From: CAWCAL01 sp963695075
GTDB lineage: Bacteria; Actinomycetota; Acidimicrobiia; Acidimicrobiales; CAWCAL01
Direction: 5' to 3'
Assembly: GCA_963695075.1 (NCBI GenBank)
Contig: CAVOFR010000007.1
Location: 744,001 to 808,000 of the forward strand
DNA length: 64,000 nucleotides
The notes under the pieces were generated by a model that made no database searches, was not told where the DNA came from, and was given only the letters and a program-made list of their open reading frames with translations. The translations under genes and the position numbers were made by a program. Positions 1 through 8,250 of the stretch are shown one piece after another (the first letter of the stretch is position 1; each line of letters starts with the position of its first letter).

Positions 1-816
1 GCCAAGCGGTTCGCCCAGGGGAACCTGACGCCGACCCCCATCGGTGAGGGAGCGCCGCCGGAGGTGCAGGACCTCGGTGATGCCATGAACAGGATGGCCG
101 GTCGACTCGACGAGCTCATCGGGGCACAGCGGGCGTTCGTCAGCGACGCGTCACATCAACTGCGCACGCCGCTCACCGCACTGCGGCTGCGGCTCGAGAA
201 CCTCGAGACCGAGTTGGACGCCGAAGCCGACGTTGCCGAGATCGCCGCCGCGATCGATGAGATCCAGCGGCTCAGCGAGCTGGTGCACGACCTGCTGCAA
301 CTGGCGCGAGCCGAGCAGACGCGGCCGACCACCATTGTCGACGTGGCGACGGTGGCCGCGGACCGCGTCGACACCTGGACCGCGGTCGCCGAGGACCAGG
401 GTGTGACGATCCGGTTTTTGGGCCCCCGGCCACCGGTGTACGTCTCCGCCGTATCCGGGGCGGTGGAGCAGTTTCTCGACAACACGCTGGACAACGCTCT
501 CAAAGCGTCGCCGCCCGACTCGACCATCACCGTCCGGGTCGATCGTGCGGCCGACATGACTCGGATGACCGTCAGCGACGAGGGCCGCGGTCTCGATGAC
601 GAAGGGAAGTCGAGGGCGCGCGAGCGTTTCTGGCGCGGCGACGCCCATGCACCGGGAACCGGGCTCGGGCTGGCCATCGTCCAGACGCTGGTCGAGGCGT
701 GCGGGGGCACCCTCGGTCTGGAGGACGTCCCGAGCGGAGGGCTCGCGGTCGTGATCTCGCTGCACAACGCCGACGATCGCGCCGTTCCGAGCGAGATCCC
801 GGTGGTGCCGGCCTGA
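1..816 (+). CDS. Sensor histidine kinase, C-terminal part (5' end outside window)
   Basis: The reading frame is open from base 1, so the gene starts upstream and about 271 residues are visible. They begin with the end of a HAMP-like linker (DLGDAMNRMAGRLDELI), followed by a HisKA dimerisation box with the phospho-acceptor His in SDASHQLRTPLTALRLRL. An HATPase_c domain follows: an N box (DNTLDNALKAS), a G1 box (SDEGRGLDD) and a G2 box (GTGLGLAIVQTL). By family knowledge this is a class I two-component kinase that autophosphorylates and passes phosphate to a response regulator, presumably encoded just upstream. The sensory and membrane part is not visible, so the signal cannot be inferred. It ends 3 nt before the convergent CruF-like gene. 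Confidence 0.93.
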   Translation, partial: AKRFAQGNLTPTPIGEGAPPEVQDLGDAMNRMAGRLDELIGAQRAFVSDASHQLRTPLTALRLRLENLETELDAEADVAEIAAAIDEIQRLSELVHDLLQLARAEQTRPTTIVDVATVAADRVDTWTAVAEDQGVTIRFLGPRPPVYVSAVSGAVEQFLDNTLDNALKASPPDSTITVRVDRAADMTRMTVSDEGRGLDDEGKSRARERFWRGDAHAPGTGLGLAIVQTLVEACGGTLGLEDVPSGGLAVVISLHNADDRAVPSEIPVVPA

Positions 817-819
817 CCC

Positions 820-1623
820 CTACCGGGTCTCGATCCGCGGACGCCGGCGGGCGAGGCCGAGGGATCGCCAGTGGACGGCGGTCAGGAGCACGGCCGGCAG
901 TCCGATTATGAAGGTCGAACCGGCCAGCGCGTCCGCCGTCGCCACGACGTTCGGGTCATCGGCGGTGCGCGCCACCACGAACGCGGTGACGGTCATGAAC
1001 ACCAGCTGGCCGATCAGGCCTCCGAGAGCGCCGAGCCGTGGATGCCGGAGCGGACGTTCGACCTCCCAGGTCGGCTCGTCGCGCATCATCCAGGTGAGGA
1101 TCCCGATGAGGACGCTCTGGGTGAGGATGAAGCCGAGCTGGCTGCCGAGAGGCAGGCCGAACCAGAAGCCCGGGCCGTCGTAGGCGAAGAGATCGCCGAG
1201 GAAGAAGTGGTCGCCGAGGCGGCTGACCGGGTCGATCACCCAGATGATCCACACACCGAGCAGCACGGCGGTGAGGTACTCGAGCACCGGCATCGCCGAG
1301 CGGGTGCGGTACGGCCCGCCGACCACCATCCGGGCGGCACCGAACGCGAAGTACGCCATGAACGTGTACGACAGGCTGACCATCAGAGGCACGTCGCCGA
1401 CGAACAGTTCGTCGCCGCGCAGCCCGTCGTTGAACGCGTACCGGGTGTAGGGGATGCCCCAGTGGACCGACGCGTTCTCGGCGATGGCTCCAACGACCAG
1501 GGCGACGACGAAGTAGATGCCGGTCCGCTTCCACCCCAGGTGCCGGCCGGCGAGCACCACGAAGGCGACACCGAGGAGCGTGACGTACCACCGCCCGACG
1601 AACGTGCCGAGGATCTCCTCCAT
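820..1623 (-). CDS. CruF/DUF422-like carotenoid-biosynthesis membrane protein
   Basis: A 267-residue, strongly hydrophobic protein with about seven membrane segments. I chose the start at MEEILGTFVGRW because it follows a purine-rich GAAGGGGG stretch; an in-frame start 17 codons upstream is possible but gives an unlikely N terminus. The segments VHWGIPYTRYAFND, VIDPVSRLGDHFFLGD and FAYDGPGFWFGLPLGSQLGF resemble the conserved loops of the CruF/DUF422 family, whose studied members hydrate C50 or gamma-carotenoid precursors. No other carotenoid gene is nearby, so the substrate is unknown and the family call rests on motif resemblance only. It is convergent with the histidine kinase. A 51-nt palindrome lies between it and the SRPBCC gene. 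Confidence 0.6.
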   Translation of the reverse strand: MEEILGTFVGRWYVTLLGVAFVVLAGRHLGWKRTGIYFVVALVVGAIAENASVHWGIPYTRYAFNDGLRGDELFVGDVPLMVSLSYTFMAYFAFGAARMVVGGPYRTRSAMPVLEYLTAVLLGVWIIWVIDPVSRLGDHFFLGDLFAYDGPGFWFGLPLGSQLGFILTQSVLIGILTWMMRDEPTWEVERPLRHPRLGALGGLIGQLVFMTVTAFVVARTADDPNVVATADALAGSTFIIGLPAVLLTAVHWRSLGLARRRPRIETR

Positions 1624-1682
1624 CGGTCCGGCCCCCTTCTCGACGGCCGAGGCTACCGCGGGCCCGGCCCCCACCCCCCGAC

Positions 1683-1733
1683 CGAACTTTGTGCTCTGGC
1701 GATACGCATATGACGCTCAGAGCACAAAGTTCG
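1683..1733. repeat. 51-nt palindromic element, copy 1 (probable terminator)
   Basis: A perfect 16-bp inverted repeat (CGAACTTTGTGCTCTG and its complement) surrounds a 19-nt centre. It lies 25 nt after the stop of the minus-strand SRPBCC gene and upstream of the CruF-like gene. A second copy of identical total length with a diverged centre lies at 39602-39652. The position at a gene 3' end and the long stem suggest a transcription-stopping hairpin, or a mobile palindrome (REP-like) that serves as one. There is no U-rich tail of the classic intrinsic-terminator type. Confidence 0.75.
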
Positions 1734-1758
1734 CAGGGGGCGGCCGCGGGCTCGACGG

Positions 1759-2235
1759 TCAGGCGTCGCCTTCGAGCTCGCGCCGGAAGCTGCGCATCGA
1801 GTGTTGGAGACCGGCGCGCAACGTCGCGCTGGCGGTCCGCTCGAGCACACCCTTGGGCACCAGCCGCGGGATCGGGATCCGGGGCCGCACGAGGAGCGTG
1901 GCCGTGAGGATGCAGCCGTCATCGTCGCCGTCGTCGTCGATGGTCATCGCCACTTCGACGTCGGCGTTGCCGGTGCCGGGCACCGACACGAACCGGATCT
2001 CCTCCTCGGCGCGTAGCTCGACCGTGACCTGGCAGTCGACGTTCGTGCTGAAGCTCCTGTAGCCGAACGGACCGAGCTCGAGGTCGTATCGCTCGCCCGC
2101 TGAGACCTCGGTTGCCCGGTTGATCAGCGGGAAGTAGTCGAAGGCCTCGGGAAGCTGGGACGCCCGTTCCCAGACGCGGCTCGGAGGCAGGCCCATGCGC
2201 TCGCTCGTCTCCGCTTCGAGCAGAAGCTTCGCCAT
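1759..2235 (-). CDS. SRPBCC (START/polyketide-cyclase fold) protein
   Basis: A 158-residue soluble protein. The start MAKLLLEAETSERMG is fixed by a strong GGAGGAC ribosome-binding site 5 nt upstream; the frame stays open far beyond it but that extension is antisense to the monooxygenase. The pattern VWERASQLPEAFDYFPLINRATEV, then alternating beta strands with the acidic DIDDDGDDD-type turn, is typical of the SRPBCC/CoxG helix-grip fold that binds a hydrophobic ligand. No catalytic residue can be assigned. It is divergent from the Baeyer-Villiger-type monooxygenase 75 nt away, so the two may share a control region. Its transcript would end at the 51-nt palindrome. Confidence 0.75.
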   Translation of the reverse strand: MAKLLLEAETSERMGLPPSRVWERASQLPEAFDYFPLINRATEVSAGERYDLELGPFGYRSFSTNVDCQVTVELRAEEEIRFVSVPGTGNADVEVAMTIDDDGDDDGCILTATLLVRPRIPIPRLVPKGVLERTASATLRAGLQHSMRSFRRELEGDA

Positions 2236-2310
2236 GGTGTCCTCCGGGTTGGGTGGGCAATTCCTGCGATGGTAGGCCGGAGCCCATCGGCGACCCAGGG
2301 GGAAGGTCCG

Positions 2311-3828
2311 ATGACGGACGCCACGATCGAGCAGACCGCGACGGCGAGGAACGGCCAGCCGACCGAGGCCGGGCACACCGACGTGGTGATCATCGGCGCC
2401 GGGATCTCGGGGATCGGTGGGGCCCACCATCTCCGGGAGCAGTGCCCCGACAAGTCGTTCGTGATCCTCGAGGCGATGGAGACCTTCGGCGGCACCTGGT
2501 GGACGCACAAGTACCCGGGGATCCGTTCCGACAGCGACCTGTTCACCTTCGGGTACCGGTTCAAGCCGTGGCCCGGTCCGCCGATCGCCTCGGGTCCCGA
2601 GATCCTGAAGTACATCGGTGAGGTGATCGAGGAGGAGGAGCTCGATCAGCACATCTGTTACCGGCACCGGGTGGTGTCGGCGACGTGGTCGAGCGACGAG
2701 GCGCGTTGGACTCTCGACGTCGTGCGCACCGATACCGGCGAGCGGTTGCGTTTCACCGCGGCGTTCCTGTGGATGTGTCAGGGCTACTACCGCCACTCCG
2801 AGGGCTACACCCCCGACTGGCCCGGCATGGATCGCTTCGATGGCCCGATCGTGCATCCCCAGACGTGGCCCGAGGACCTGGACGTCGCCGGCAAGCGGGT
2901 GCTCGTGATCGGCTCGGGCGCCACCGCGGCGACGCTCATCCCCGCACTGGCCGACGAGGTCGAGCACATCACCATGCTGCAGCGCTCGCCGACGTTCTTC
3001 TTCGTCCGGCCCAACGCGAACGAGCTGGCCGACCAGCTGCGCGAGCTCGACGTGCCCGAGGAGTGGACCCACGAGATCGTGCGCCGCCAGATCCTGCGCG
3101 AGCAGGCGATGATGACCAGCCTCGCCCTCGCCTTCCCCGACGAGGCGCGCCAGTTGCTGCTCGGCGAGATCCGCCCGCTGCTGCCCGAGGGCTTCGACGT
3201 CTACAAGCACTTCAATCCCCCCTACCAACCGTGGCAGCAGCGCATCGCCGTGCTGCCCGACGGCGACCTGTTCCGGGGCATCCGCAGCGGCAAGGCCTCG
3301 GTGGTGACCGACGAGATCGACACATTCACCGAGACCGGCATCGCCCTGAAGTCGGGCGAGACGGTGGAGGCCGACGTGATCATCACCGCGACCGGCTTCG
3401 ACCTCGCGGTGCTGGGCGACATAGCGTTCACCGTCGACGGCAAGCCGCTCGACCCGACCGAGGCGGTGACCTATCGGGGCGTGATGTTCACCGGCGTGCC
3501 GAACCTGGCGTACGTCTTCGGCTACTTCCGGTACAGTTGGACGCTCCGGGCCGATCTGATCAGCGACTTCGTCTGTGGCCTGCTGAACCACATGGACGAG
3601 CTGGGCGTGTCGACCGCCGTCCCGAAGCTGCGCGACGACGAGGCGGACATGGAACTGCTGCCGTGGGTCGATCCCGAGAACTTCAACCCGGGCTACCTCA
3701 CCCGCTCGCTGGACCTGATGCCCAGACAGGGCGCCCGCCAACCCTGGCAGCTGCCGCACGACTACATGGTCGAGAAGGAGGAGCTGCCGGCCGCCGACCT
3801 CGACGACGGCCGACTCCAATACCGCTGA
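2311..3828 (+). CDS. Flavin-containing (Baeyer-Villiger type) monooxygenase
   Basis: A 505-residue flavoprotein. The start MTDATIEQ follows a GGGGGAAGG ribosome-binding site; an upstream in-frame ATG has none. The FAD dinucleotide motif GAGISG is at about residues 29-34, followed by GGTWWTHKYPGIRSD (about 60-74). The class B monooxygenase fingerprint FxGxxxHxxxW is met exactly by FDGPIVHPQTW (176-186). The NADPH motif GSGATA is at about 201-206 and the ATG motif (TATGFD) follows later. Such enzymes insert oxygen next to ketones or into hydrophobic substrates using NADPH. The convergent hydrolase downstream could open esters or epoxides made by it, which is inference. Stop codon is 12 nt before a 40-nt repeat element. 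Confidence 0.92.
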   Translation: MTDATIEQTATARNGQPTEAGHTDVVIIGAGISGIGGAHHLREQCPDKSFVILEAMETFGGTWWTHKYPGIRSDSDLFTFGYRFKPWPGPPIASGPEILKYIGEVIEEEELDQHICYRHRVVSATWSSDEARWTLDVVRTDTGERLRFTAAFLWMCQGYYRHSEGYTPDWPGMDRFDGPIVHPQTWPEDLDVAGKRVLVIGSGATAATLIPALADEVEHITMLQRSPTFFFVRPNANELADQLRELDVPEEWTHEIVRRQILREQAMMTSLALAFPDEARQLLLGEIRPLLPEGFDVYKHFNPPYQPWQQRIAVLPDGDLFRGIRSGKASVVTDEIDTFTETGIALKSGETVEADVIITATGFDLAVLGDIAFTVDGKPLDPTEAVTYRGVMFTGVPNLAYVFGYFRYSWTLRADLISDFVCGLLNHMDELGVSTAVPKLRDDEADMELLPWVDPENFNPGYLTRSLDLMPRQGARQPWQLPHDYMVEKEELPAADLDDGRLQYR

Positions 3829-3840
3829 CGCCCCCCCACG

Positions 3841-3880
3841 CCGAAATCTGGTCCGGTACCTGCGGCAACCGACGGTTCGG
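3841..3880 (+). repeat. 40-nt hairpin element, copy 1
   Basis: One of six copies in this window, each 40 nt long. Read from the gene strand it begins with the invariant 14-mer CCGAAATCTGGTCC and ends with a GC-rich imperfect hairpin (CCGACGGTTCGG arm). The outer CCGAA and TTCGG can also pair. It starts 12 nt after the monooxygenase stop codon. The other copies are at 9279, 18969, 33942, 34433 and 45275. Confidence 0.85.
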
Positions 3881-3930
3881 TCAAGGGAGAATGGGAATCC
3901 GGTACCGCTGGGGGCCTCCTCCGGCTCAGG

Positions 3931-4701
3931 TCAGCGGTCGGTCGCCTCGAGCCAGGACGCCAGGATCTCATCGAAGGCCGGATCGAGCGAGACCCAGTGG
4001 CCGCAGTCGAGCCCGACCACCTTGCCCCCGGTGCGGTCCAGGTGGTCCAACCAGTCCGCGGAGTGGAAGGGGAACGGCTTGCGTTTCCCGAAGACGAACA
4101 GCAGCGGCACGTCGGGCCAGTACCCGTCGGTCAACGTGCGGGCCCGGCCGCGGGCGATGTCGGCGAACATGTTGCGGTACGGGTAGTTCATCCATGCGGT
4201 GAGTCGTTCGGGCGGCGCGGGCGCACCCATGACCGAGGCCATCTTCCGCGTCATCCAGTCGCCGACAGCGCCACCGAGGAGGAACGCCCCGGCGAGCCAC
4301 GCCTGGTAGGCGATGATGGCGGGTACGGACCAGAGCTTCGGCTTGACCTGCGGCGCCACGTCGAGGGTGGCCACGCGCCACACCAGCTCGGGATGGCGGT
4401 GGTGCATCGCATGACCCCAGTACGAGCCCCAGTCGTGGACGATCAAGGTGACCGGGCCATCAGGTGAGACCTCCTGCACACACCCGGCCAGGGCATCGAG
4501 GATCTCCTCGGTGGTGTGTCCCCGGCGTGCCTCGCGGGTGCCGTCGAAGTCGGGCATGGTGAGACGGACGCAGCGGTAGCGCTCGCCCAGCACCGCCACC
4601 TGCGGGTCCCACAACGAGGCGTCGTCGGGCCAGCCCGGCACGAACACGAGCGTGGGACCTGTCTCGTTGCCGTCGACGATCGGGGTCAGTCGGAAGTCCA
4701 T
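3931..4701 (-). CDS. Alpha/beta-fold hydrolase with Asp nucleophile (epoxide hydrolase/dehalogenase-like)
   Basis: A 256-residue protein starting at MDFRLTPIVDG. The oxyanion motif is FVPGWPDDASLW (about 20-31). At the nucleophile elbow the sequence is VHDWGSYWG (about 88-96), so the nucleophile is Asp90 rather than Ser. This places it with epoxide hydrolases and haloalkane dehalogenases rather than esterases. The catalytic His is probably in DCGHWVSLD (about residue 235). A hydrophobic cap lies between about 120 and 190. It is convergent with the monooxygenase and separated from it by a 40-nt repeat. The substrate is unknown. Confidence 0.85.
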   Translation of the reverse strand: MDFRLTPIVDGNETGPTLVFVPGWPDDASLWDPQVAVLGERYRCVRLTMPDFDGTREARRGHTTEEILDALAGCVQEVSPDGPVTLIVHDWGSYWGHAMHHRHPELVWRVATLDVAPQVKPKLWSVPAIIAYQAWLAGAFLLGGAVGDWMTRKMASVMGAPAPPERLTAWMNYPYRNMFADIARGRARTLTDGYWPDVPLLFVFGKRKPFPFHSADWLDHLDRTGGKVVGLDCGHWVSLDPAFDEILASWLEATDR

Positions 4702-4790
4702 GGCCCGACGGTAGGCCGTTGGACGACGGCCCGCTCGCTCATCGTCGAAATGCTGCGCACGGCCGTGCCCAAAGCAGCGCATGATCGTGC

Positions 4791-4796
4791 TACCGT
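4791..4796 (+). promoter_or_regulatory. -10 box for the first toxin-antitoxin operon
   Basis: TACCGT lies 6 nt before the ATG of the antitoxin gene and fits the TANNNT -10 pattern. Transcription would then start at or near the ATG, giving a leaderless mRNA. No clear -35 is visible. Confidence 0.4.
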
Positions 4797-4802
4797 CTAA
4801 GC

Positions 4803-5033
4803 ATGCGTACGACGGTGGAATTCGACCCGGACACGGCCAAGGCGGTCGAGGAACTGCGGCGCGACGAGGGACTCGGGGTCTCCGAGGCGGTGAACGAGCT
4901 GATCCGCCGAGCGCTCCTGCCGCGGGAGCCGGGTGGGAGATTCCGACAGGCGACGAGCGCCCTCGGACTCCGGATCGATGTGTCCAACGTGGCGGAAGCA
5001 CTCGACGTCCTCGAGGGCGCAGACGCTCGCTGA
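4803..5033 (+). CDS. Antitoxin, ribbon-helix-helix (VapB-like)
   Basis: A 76-residue protein whose first 45 residues (RTTVEFDPDTAKAVEELRRDEG, then VSEAVNELIRRAL) have the beta-strand/helix/helix pattern of RHH DNA-binding antitoxins. The tail (FRQATSALGLRIDVSNVAEALDVLEG) would wrap the toxin. The stop overlaps the toxin ATG by one base (TGATG), so the two are translationally coupled. By family knowledge the dimer represses its own promoter and blocks the PIN nuclease. Confidence 0.85.
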   Translation: MRTTVEFDPDTAKAVEELRRDEGLGVSEAVNELIRRALLPREPGGRFRQATSALGLRIDVSNVAEALDVLEGADAR

Positions 5034-5461
5034 TGCTGGTCGACGCCAACGTCCTGCTCTATGCCGTGGACGAGGAGAGCGCCTTCCACGAGCCGTGCAA
5101 GGGCTGGATCGAGTCCGCGATGAACGGCTCGCGCCGGGTCGGGATCCCTTGGGTTTCCCTGACCGCCTTCCTTCGGATCGTCACCAATCCGCGGGCGCTG
5201 CGCGATCCGCTCGGTCCCGCTCAGGCATGGGAATTCGTCGAGAGCTGGCTCGACGCGCCGGTGAGCTGGGTGCCGGCGCCCGGTCGTGGCCATCGCCAGA
5301 TCCTCGGTCACCTGATTCGTGACCTCGACCTGAGGGCCAACCTGATCCCGGACGCGGTGCTCGCCGCCATGTGCATGGAGCACGGTCTGCAGATGGTCAG
5401 CGTCGACACCGACTTCGCTCGATTTCCGGAGATCACCCGGCACAATCCGGTGTCCGGCTGA
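5033..5461 (+). CDS. PIN-domain ribonuclease toxin (VapC-like)
   Basis: A 142-residue PIN-domain protein. It begins MLVDANVLLYAVD, where Asp4 is the first metal ligand. Further acidic residues fall where the fold needs them: the Glu in FHEPCKGWIE, and Asp in NLIPDAVLAAM and SVDTDFARFP near the C terminus. VapC toxins cut initiator tRNA or rRNA loops; the target here is unknown. The gene is coupled to the preceding antitoxin by TGATG. Its last 29 bases overlap the 3' end of a minus-strand hypothetical ORF. It borders a zone of decayed genes. Confidence 0.9.
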   Translation: MLVDANVLLYAVDEESAFHEPCKGWIESAMNGSRRVGIPWVSLTAFLRIVTNPRALRDPLGPAQAWEFVESWLDAPVSWVPAPGRGHRQILGHLIRDLDLRANLIPDAVLAAMCMEHGLQMVSVDTDFARFPEITRHNPVSG

Positions 5462-5648
5462 GCGCCTCGCCCGTCGCTGAGCGAGGCGGCGACCTGATCG
5501 GCGGGGAAAGGGCGACCACCTTCACGTCGCCGCCGTGCTTCCCGATGACATCGTAGATGGCGGCGGTCTGGGCCTCGTTCTCGTCCTCGGAGAGGTCCTG
5601 CCAGGCCTCCTGGACGATTCTCGTCTTCGACAACTGCATGTGAGCCAT
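5433..5648 (-). CDS. Small hypothetical protein, probably truncated
   Basis: A 71-residue ORF starting MAHMQLSKTRIVQEAW with an AAGGGGAAG ribosome-binding site. The first about 48 residues look protein-like (a helix, then GKHGGDVKVVALSP). After that the composition turns arginine/serine-rich and runs antisense into the 3' end of the vapC-like gene. I read this as the surviving 5' part of a longer gene cut off when the neighbouring DNA was rearranged. I do not recognise a family. Confidence 0.4.
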   Translation of the reverse strand: MAHMQLSKTRIVQEAWQDLSEDENEAQTAAIYDVIGKHGGDVKVVALSPPIRSPPRSATGEALSRTPDCAG

Positions 5649-5757
5649 GGCTCTTCCCCTTGGTGGCGGGTCGCGGTGAACCGACGACCCCGAGTCGGAG
5701 ATCGGGCGATCCCCGGGCAGCCTTCGACCATTCGGCCGATCTCGCCTGTCGGACGTG

Positions 5758-6540
5758 AGCCGGCGACCTGATCGGCGGATCTTCGGCGGGGTCCTCGAGC
5801 ACATGGGGCGGGCGGTGTACCGGGGGTGTTCGAGCCCGACAGCACGAGGGCCGATGCCGACGGGGCGCACCGACGTGCTCGACGCGCTGCGGCCGCTCGG
5901 GATGCCGGTGGTGCGCTATCCGGGTGGCAACTTCGTCTCGAACCACGACTGGCGTCACGGGATCGGTCCGGTGGCGGAGCGGCCGACCCGGCCGATGATG
6001 GCGGTCAACCTGGGGACCGGCAGCGCCCGCGAGGCGGCGGCGCTGGTCGAGTACTGCAACCTGCCGGTGGCACGGCCGATGCCGAGCTGCGGGTGGCCAA
6101 CGGCCATGCCGAGCCCTATGGGGTGGAGCTGTGGTGCCTCGGCAACGAGATGGACGGGCCGTGGCGGGCCGGTCACGTGCCGGGGCGGACCTATGCCGAG
6201 AAGACGGTGACCACGGCGCCGTTGATGAAAGGGGCTCGACCCGTCGATCGCGACGGTGGCATGCGGGTCGAGCGGTCGCGACCGATGACCTGCTGATCCA
6301 GAGCATCTACTGGCCCTTCGAGATGCTGAGCTCGGCCACGGCAGGTGTGTCCCTGTCGCCCGGGCGCGGATGGTGCACAATGACGATCCCAAGGCCCACA
6401 ACTCGTGGAAGTCGCGTCAGGTCGTGGCGCCGGTCGAGCTGGACGTGGACCTGCGGCCGGGTGGGCTGGGGCTGACGATCCCGGAGCTGGCGCTCGTGAC
6501 CATCGAGCCGGGCGTCGAGACCTGGGGAAGGCGGGCCTAG
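5758..6540 (+). pseudogene. Decayed alpha-L-arabinofuranosidase (GH51)
   Basis: Fragments in three frames line up in the order expected for GH51: RRIFGGVLEHMGRAVY, FEPDSTRADADG, TDVLDALRPLGMPVVRYPGG and NFVSNHDWRHGIGP, PMMAVNLGTGSAREAAALVE, ANGHAEPYGVELWCLGNEMD and GPWRAGHVPGRTYAEK, DDLLIQSIYWPFEML, and a C-terminal jelly-roll tail ending near 6540. There are frameshifts near 5825 and 6075. Internal deletions lie after ERPTRP and after LMKG, where most of the catalytic barrel, including the nucleophile region, is gone. With about 780 nt left of an expected about 1500, it cannot encode an active enzyme. Confidence 0.85.
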
Positions 6541-6615
6541 CAGCGTCAGCGGACCAGAGCGATCGCGTCCGCCCGGAATCCGGGGACGAGATCGTCGTGA
6601 TCGGCTGAGGAGTCC

Positions 6616-7128
6616 TCAGCCCCGGTCGTGGGAGAGCGCGTCGACGGCCACGGTGATGGCGAGCGCCAGGGCGAAGTCTGCGGGATCGTGCACCTCGACC
6701 CCGTAGGTGTCCCGCACCCGGAACCACTTCTTCGACACGTCCGCGACGGATTTCCCGTCGCGCTCAATCTCGTACTCGTGATCGACGATGTTGCCCTTGA
6801 CCTTCAGATCCTCGCCACCGTCGACCTCCACGTGGAACCGGTCCCGGATCCCCACCAGGGCCTTCTTGACCTTCGCCCGACGGCCCCCGATCTCGATGGT
6901 GATCGCGTCGCGGATCGACAGTTTCTTCTCTTGGATCTTGGCCACTTCACGGCCCCGGCCATCCTCCAGCACCCACGTGTCCCGAATGCGCAGCGCCTTG
7001 CCGTCCACCCGGAACACCTTCGCCCCCGAGTCGTCCTCGATCCAGTAGTCGTCGCCGATCGAGAGCAGGTCCTCCCGGATCTTGAATCGGGTGCCCTGGT
7101 TCCCCTTGTTCCTGCGCAGCAGTCCCAT
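6616..7128 (-). CDS. LURP-one/Tubby-like (scramblase-related) protein
   Basis: A 170-residue protein with a repeated strand-turn pattern (YWIEDDSGAKVFRVDGKALRIRD, then VLEDGRGREVAKIQEKKLSIRD, then ITIEIGGRRAKVKKALVGIRD). The closing segment is DGKSVADVSKKWFRVRDTYGVEV. Repeats of this type, each ending in an IRD-like motif, are typical of LURP-one-related beta-barrels related to tubby and phospholipid scramblases. The start MGLLRRNKG has a GGAACG ribosome-binding site. Function in bacteria is not established. It lies alone between the GH51 pseudogene and a broken lipoprotein gene. Confidence 0.8.
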   Translation of the reverse strand: MGLLRRNKGNQGTRFKIREDLLSIGDDYWIEDDSGAKVFRVDGKALRIRDTWVLEDGRGREVAKIQEKKLSIRDAITIEIGGRRAKVKKALVGIRDRFHVEVDGGEDLKVKGNIVDHEYEIERDGKSVADVSKKWFRVRDTYGVEVHDPADFALALAITVAVDALSHDRG

Positions 7129-7186
7129 GGCGGTCGTTCCCTCTGTCGGCGTGGGTGGTGCTGGGGAGAATAGGCGCACCGACCGT

Positions 7187-7552
7187 CTAGCGGCCGTCCT
7201 GGACATCGAGATGCTCGGCCCACCCTCGGCCGACGAGGTCGGGATCGATGTGGTAGCTGATGCCCCACTGGTCCCACACCATGCTCCTGGCGTAGATCGA
7301 CTCGCCGGTGTAGGTCGCCGTGCCGGTCGACGATCCGTCGGAGCCGATCGTGAGGGTCCCTACCGTCTCGTAGTCCCCGGGCAGCACGTGGTCGGCGTAG
7401 CGCGCGATCCCGTGCGGGGTCTTTGTGGCCAGGATGATCGCGTCGGTGTAGGGAGCGGCACCGGTGGCATGCAGCCGGCGCCGAGCAGGCCCACCACGGC
7501 GATGATCGCCGCGATCGTCGTCCTTCTCGCCTGAGTAGCGACTACTCAGCAC
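7187..7552 (-). pseudogene. Small lipoprotein gene with a disrupted reading frame
   Basis: The downstream part (APYTDAIILATKTPHGIARYADHV to the stop) is one frame and looks like a real secreted-domain sequence. Just upstream a different frame encodes a clean lipoprotein signal (TTIAAIIAVVGLLGAGC, lipobox LGAGC). In that frame a stop lies immediately upstream, with no start codon between. A GTG at 7552 in the first frame could start the protein if two compensating single-base indels lie near 7525 and 7470. Either the gene is broken or the sequence has errors there. No family recognised. Confidence 0.5.
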
Positions 7553-7836
7553 GTCGCCCAGCCGTACTCAGCCCGGTCAGGTGCGGTTCAGTCGGCCAGC
7601 GTGCCGGCGAAGACCTGCCAGGCCACGACCGGCTCTGCGAGCAAGGTGTCCCGACCACGTTCCTCCGCGAGTCGTCCTTGGATCACACCACGGCGTGGGC
7701 CATGACGCTCGACGATGTCGCCGCATGGGCCATCGCCCCGATCGTCGGAGAGCCCGCCCCGACCGATTGCTGACCGTGCTGACGGTCCGACTGAGCTCTG
7801 GCGGGTTCGATCTCGGCTGCGCCGGCAAGGCTGCCG
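7553..7836. other. Intergenic region with possible gene remnant
   Basis: No convincing gene is seen. On the plus strand around 7648-7773 a short stretch (HTTAWAMTLDDVAAWAIAPI, then a stop) resembles the C-terminal end of a regulator or ATPase. It has no start or upstream domain, so it is at most a remnant. Confidence 0.3.
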
Positions 7837-8250
7837 TCAGGCGGGCAACAGCGTGAACCGCCCGCCGTCGAGGGGTCGCAGCACGTCGAAGTGGCGACGG
7901 TCGAGGGTGAGGACGGTCCGGGTCCCGTAGCGACTGGCCAGGACGACCAGGGATGCGTCGGTCACACCGATGGCCTGATCGCGGTAGCGATCGATGATGT
8001 CGGCACACGTCCTGAGCTCGTCGTCGGTGAGCTCGGACCTCTCGTAGGCGCCACCGGCCAGTTCACGGAGGATGGCCGTCTCGGCGTCGACGCCGAGACG
8101 GGTCGCAGCGAGGTAGTCGAGCTCGGCGACGACGAACGGTGACAGCACCATCGGCTCGCTCGACTCTCCGACCGCGGCGGACACCCGTGCGAAGGCGGGC
8201 TCGTCGCGGTTGAAGAAGGCGAGCAGGCCGCTCGTGTCGGCGATGATCAT
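7837..8250 (-). CDS. PIN-domain ribonuclease toxin (VapC-like), second system
   Basis: A 137-residue PIN protein starting MIIADTSGLLAFFNRDEP, where Asp5 is the first metal ligand. Glu43 in VVAELDYLAAT, Asp97 in GVTDASLVVLA and Asp116 in TLDRRHFDVL complete a full acidic set. Family knowledge predicts a Mg-dependent site-specific RNase. Its ATG overlaps the TGA of the upstream antitoxin (ATGA), giving the usual antitoxin-first coupled order. It is not closely similar to the other PIN toxin at 5033-5461, so the two systems are independent acquisitions rather than a local duplication. Confidence 0.92.
   Translation of the reverse strand: MIIADTSGLLAFFNRDEPAFARVSAAVGESSEPMVLSPFVVAELDYLAATRLGVDAETAILRELAGGAYERSELTDDELRTCADIIDRYRDQAIGVTDASLVVLASRYGTRTVLTLDRRHFDVLRPLDGGRFTLLPA

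Noticed and set aside
1759..3819. A very long minus-strand open frame running from the SRPBCC gene back through the monooxygenase
   Set aside because: Its upstream two thirds is antisense to the monooxygenase, with low-complexity His/Arg/Gly composition. A strong ribosome-binding site at 2235 marks the true start.
3841..3880. Classic Rho-independent terminator reading of the 40-nt element
   Set aside because: No U-tract follows the hairpin, and the 14-mer is more conserved than the stem, which a simple terminator would not require.
7648..7773. Short plus-strand stretch resembling a regulator's C terminus
   Set aside because: No start codon, upstream domain or ribosome-binding site; too short to assign even as a pseudogene.
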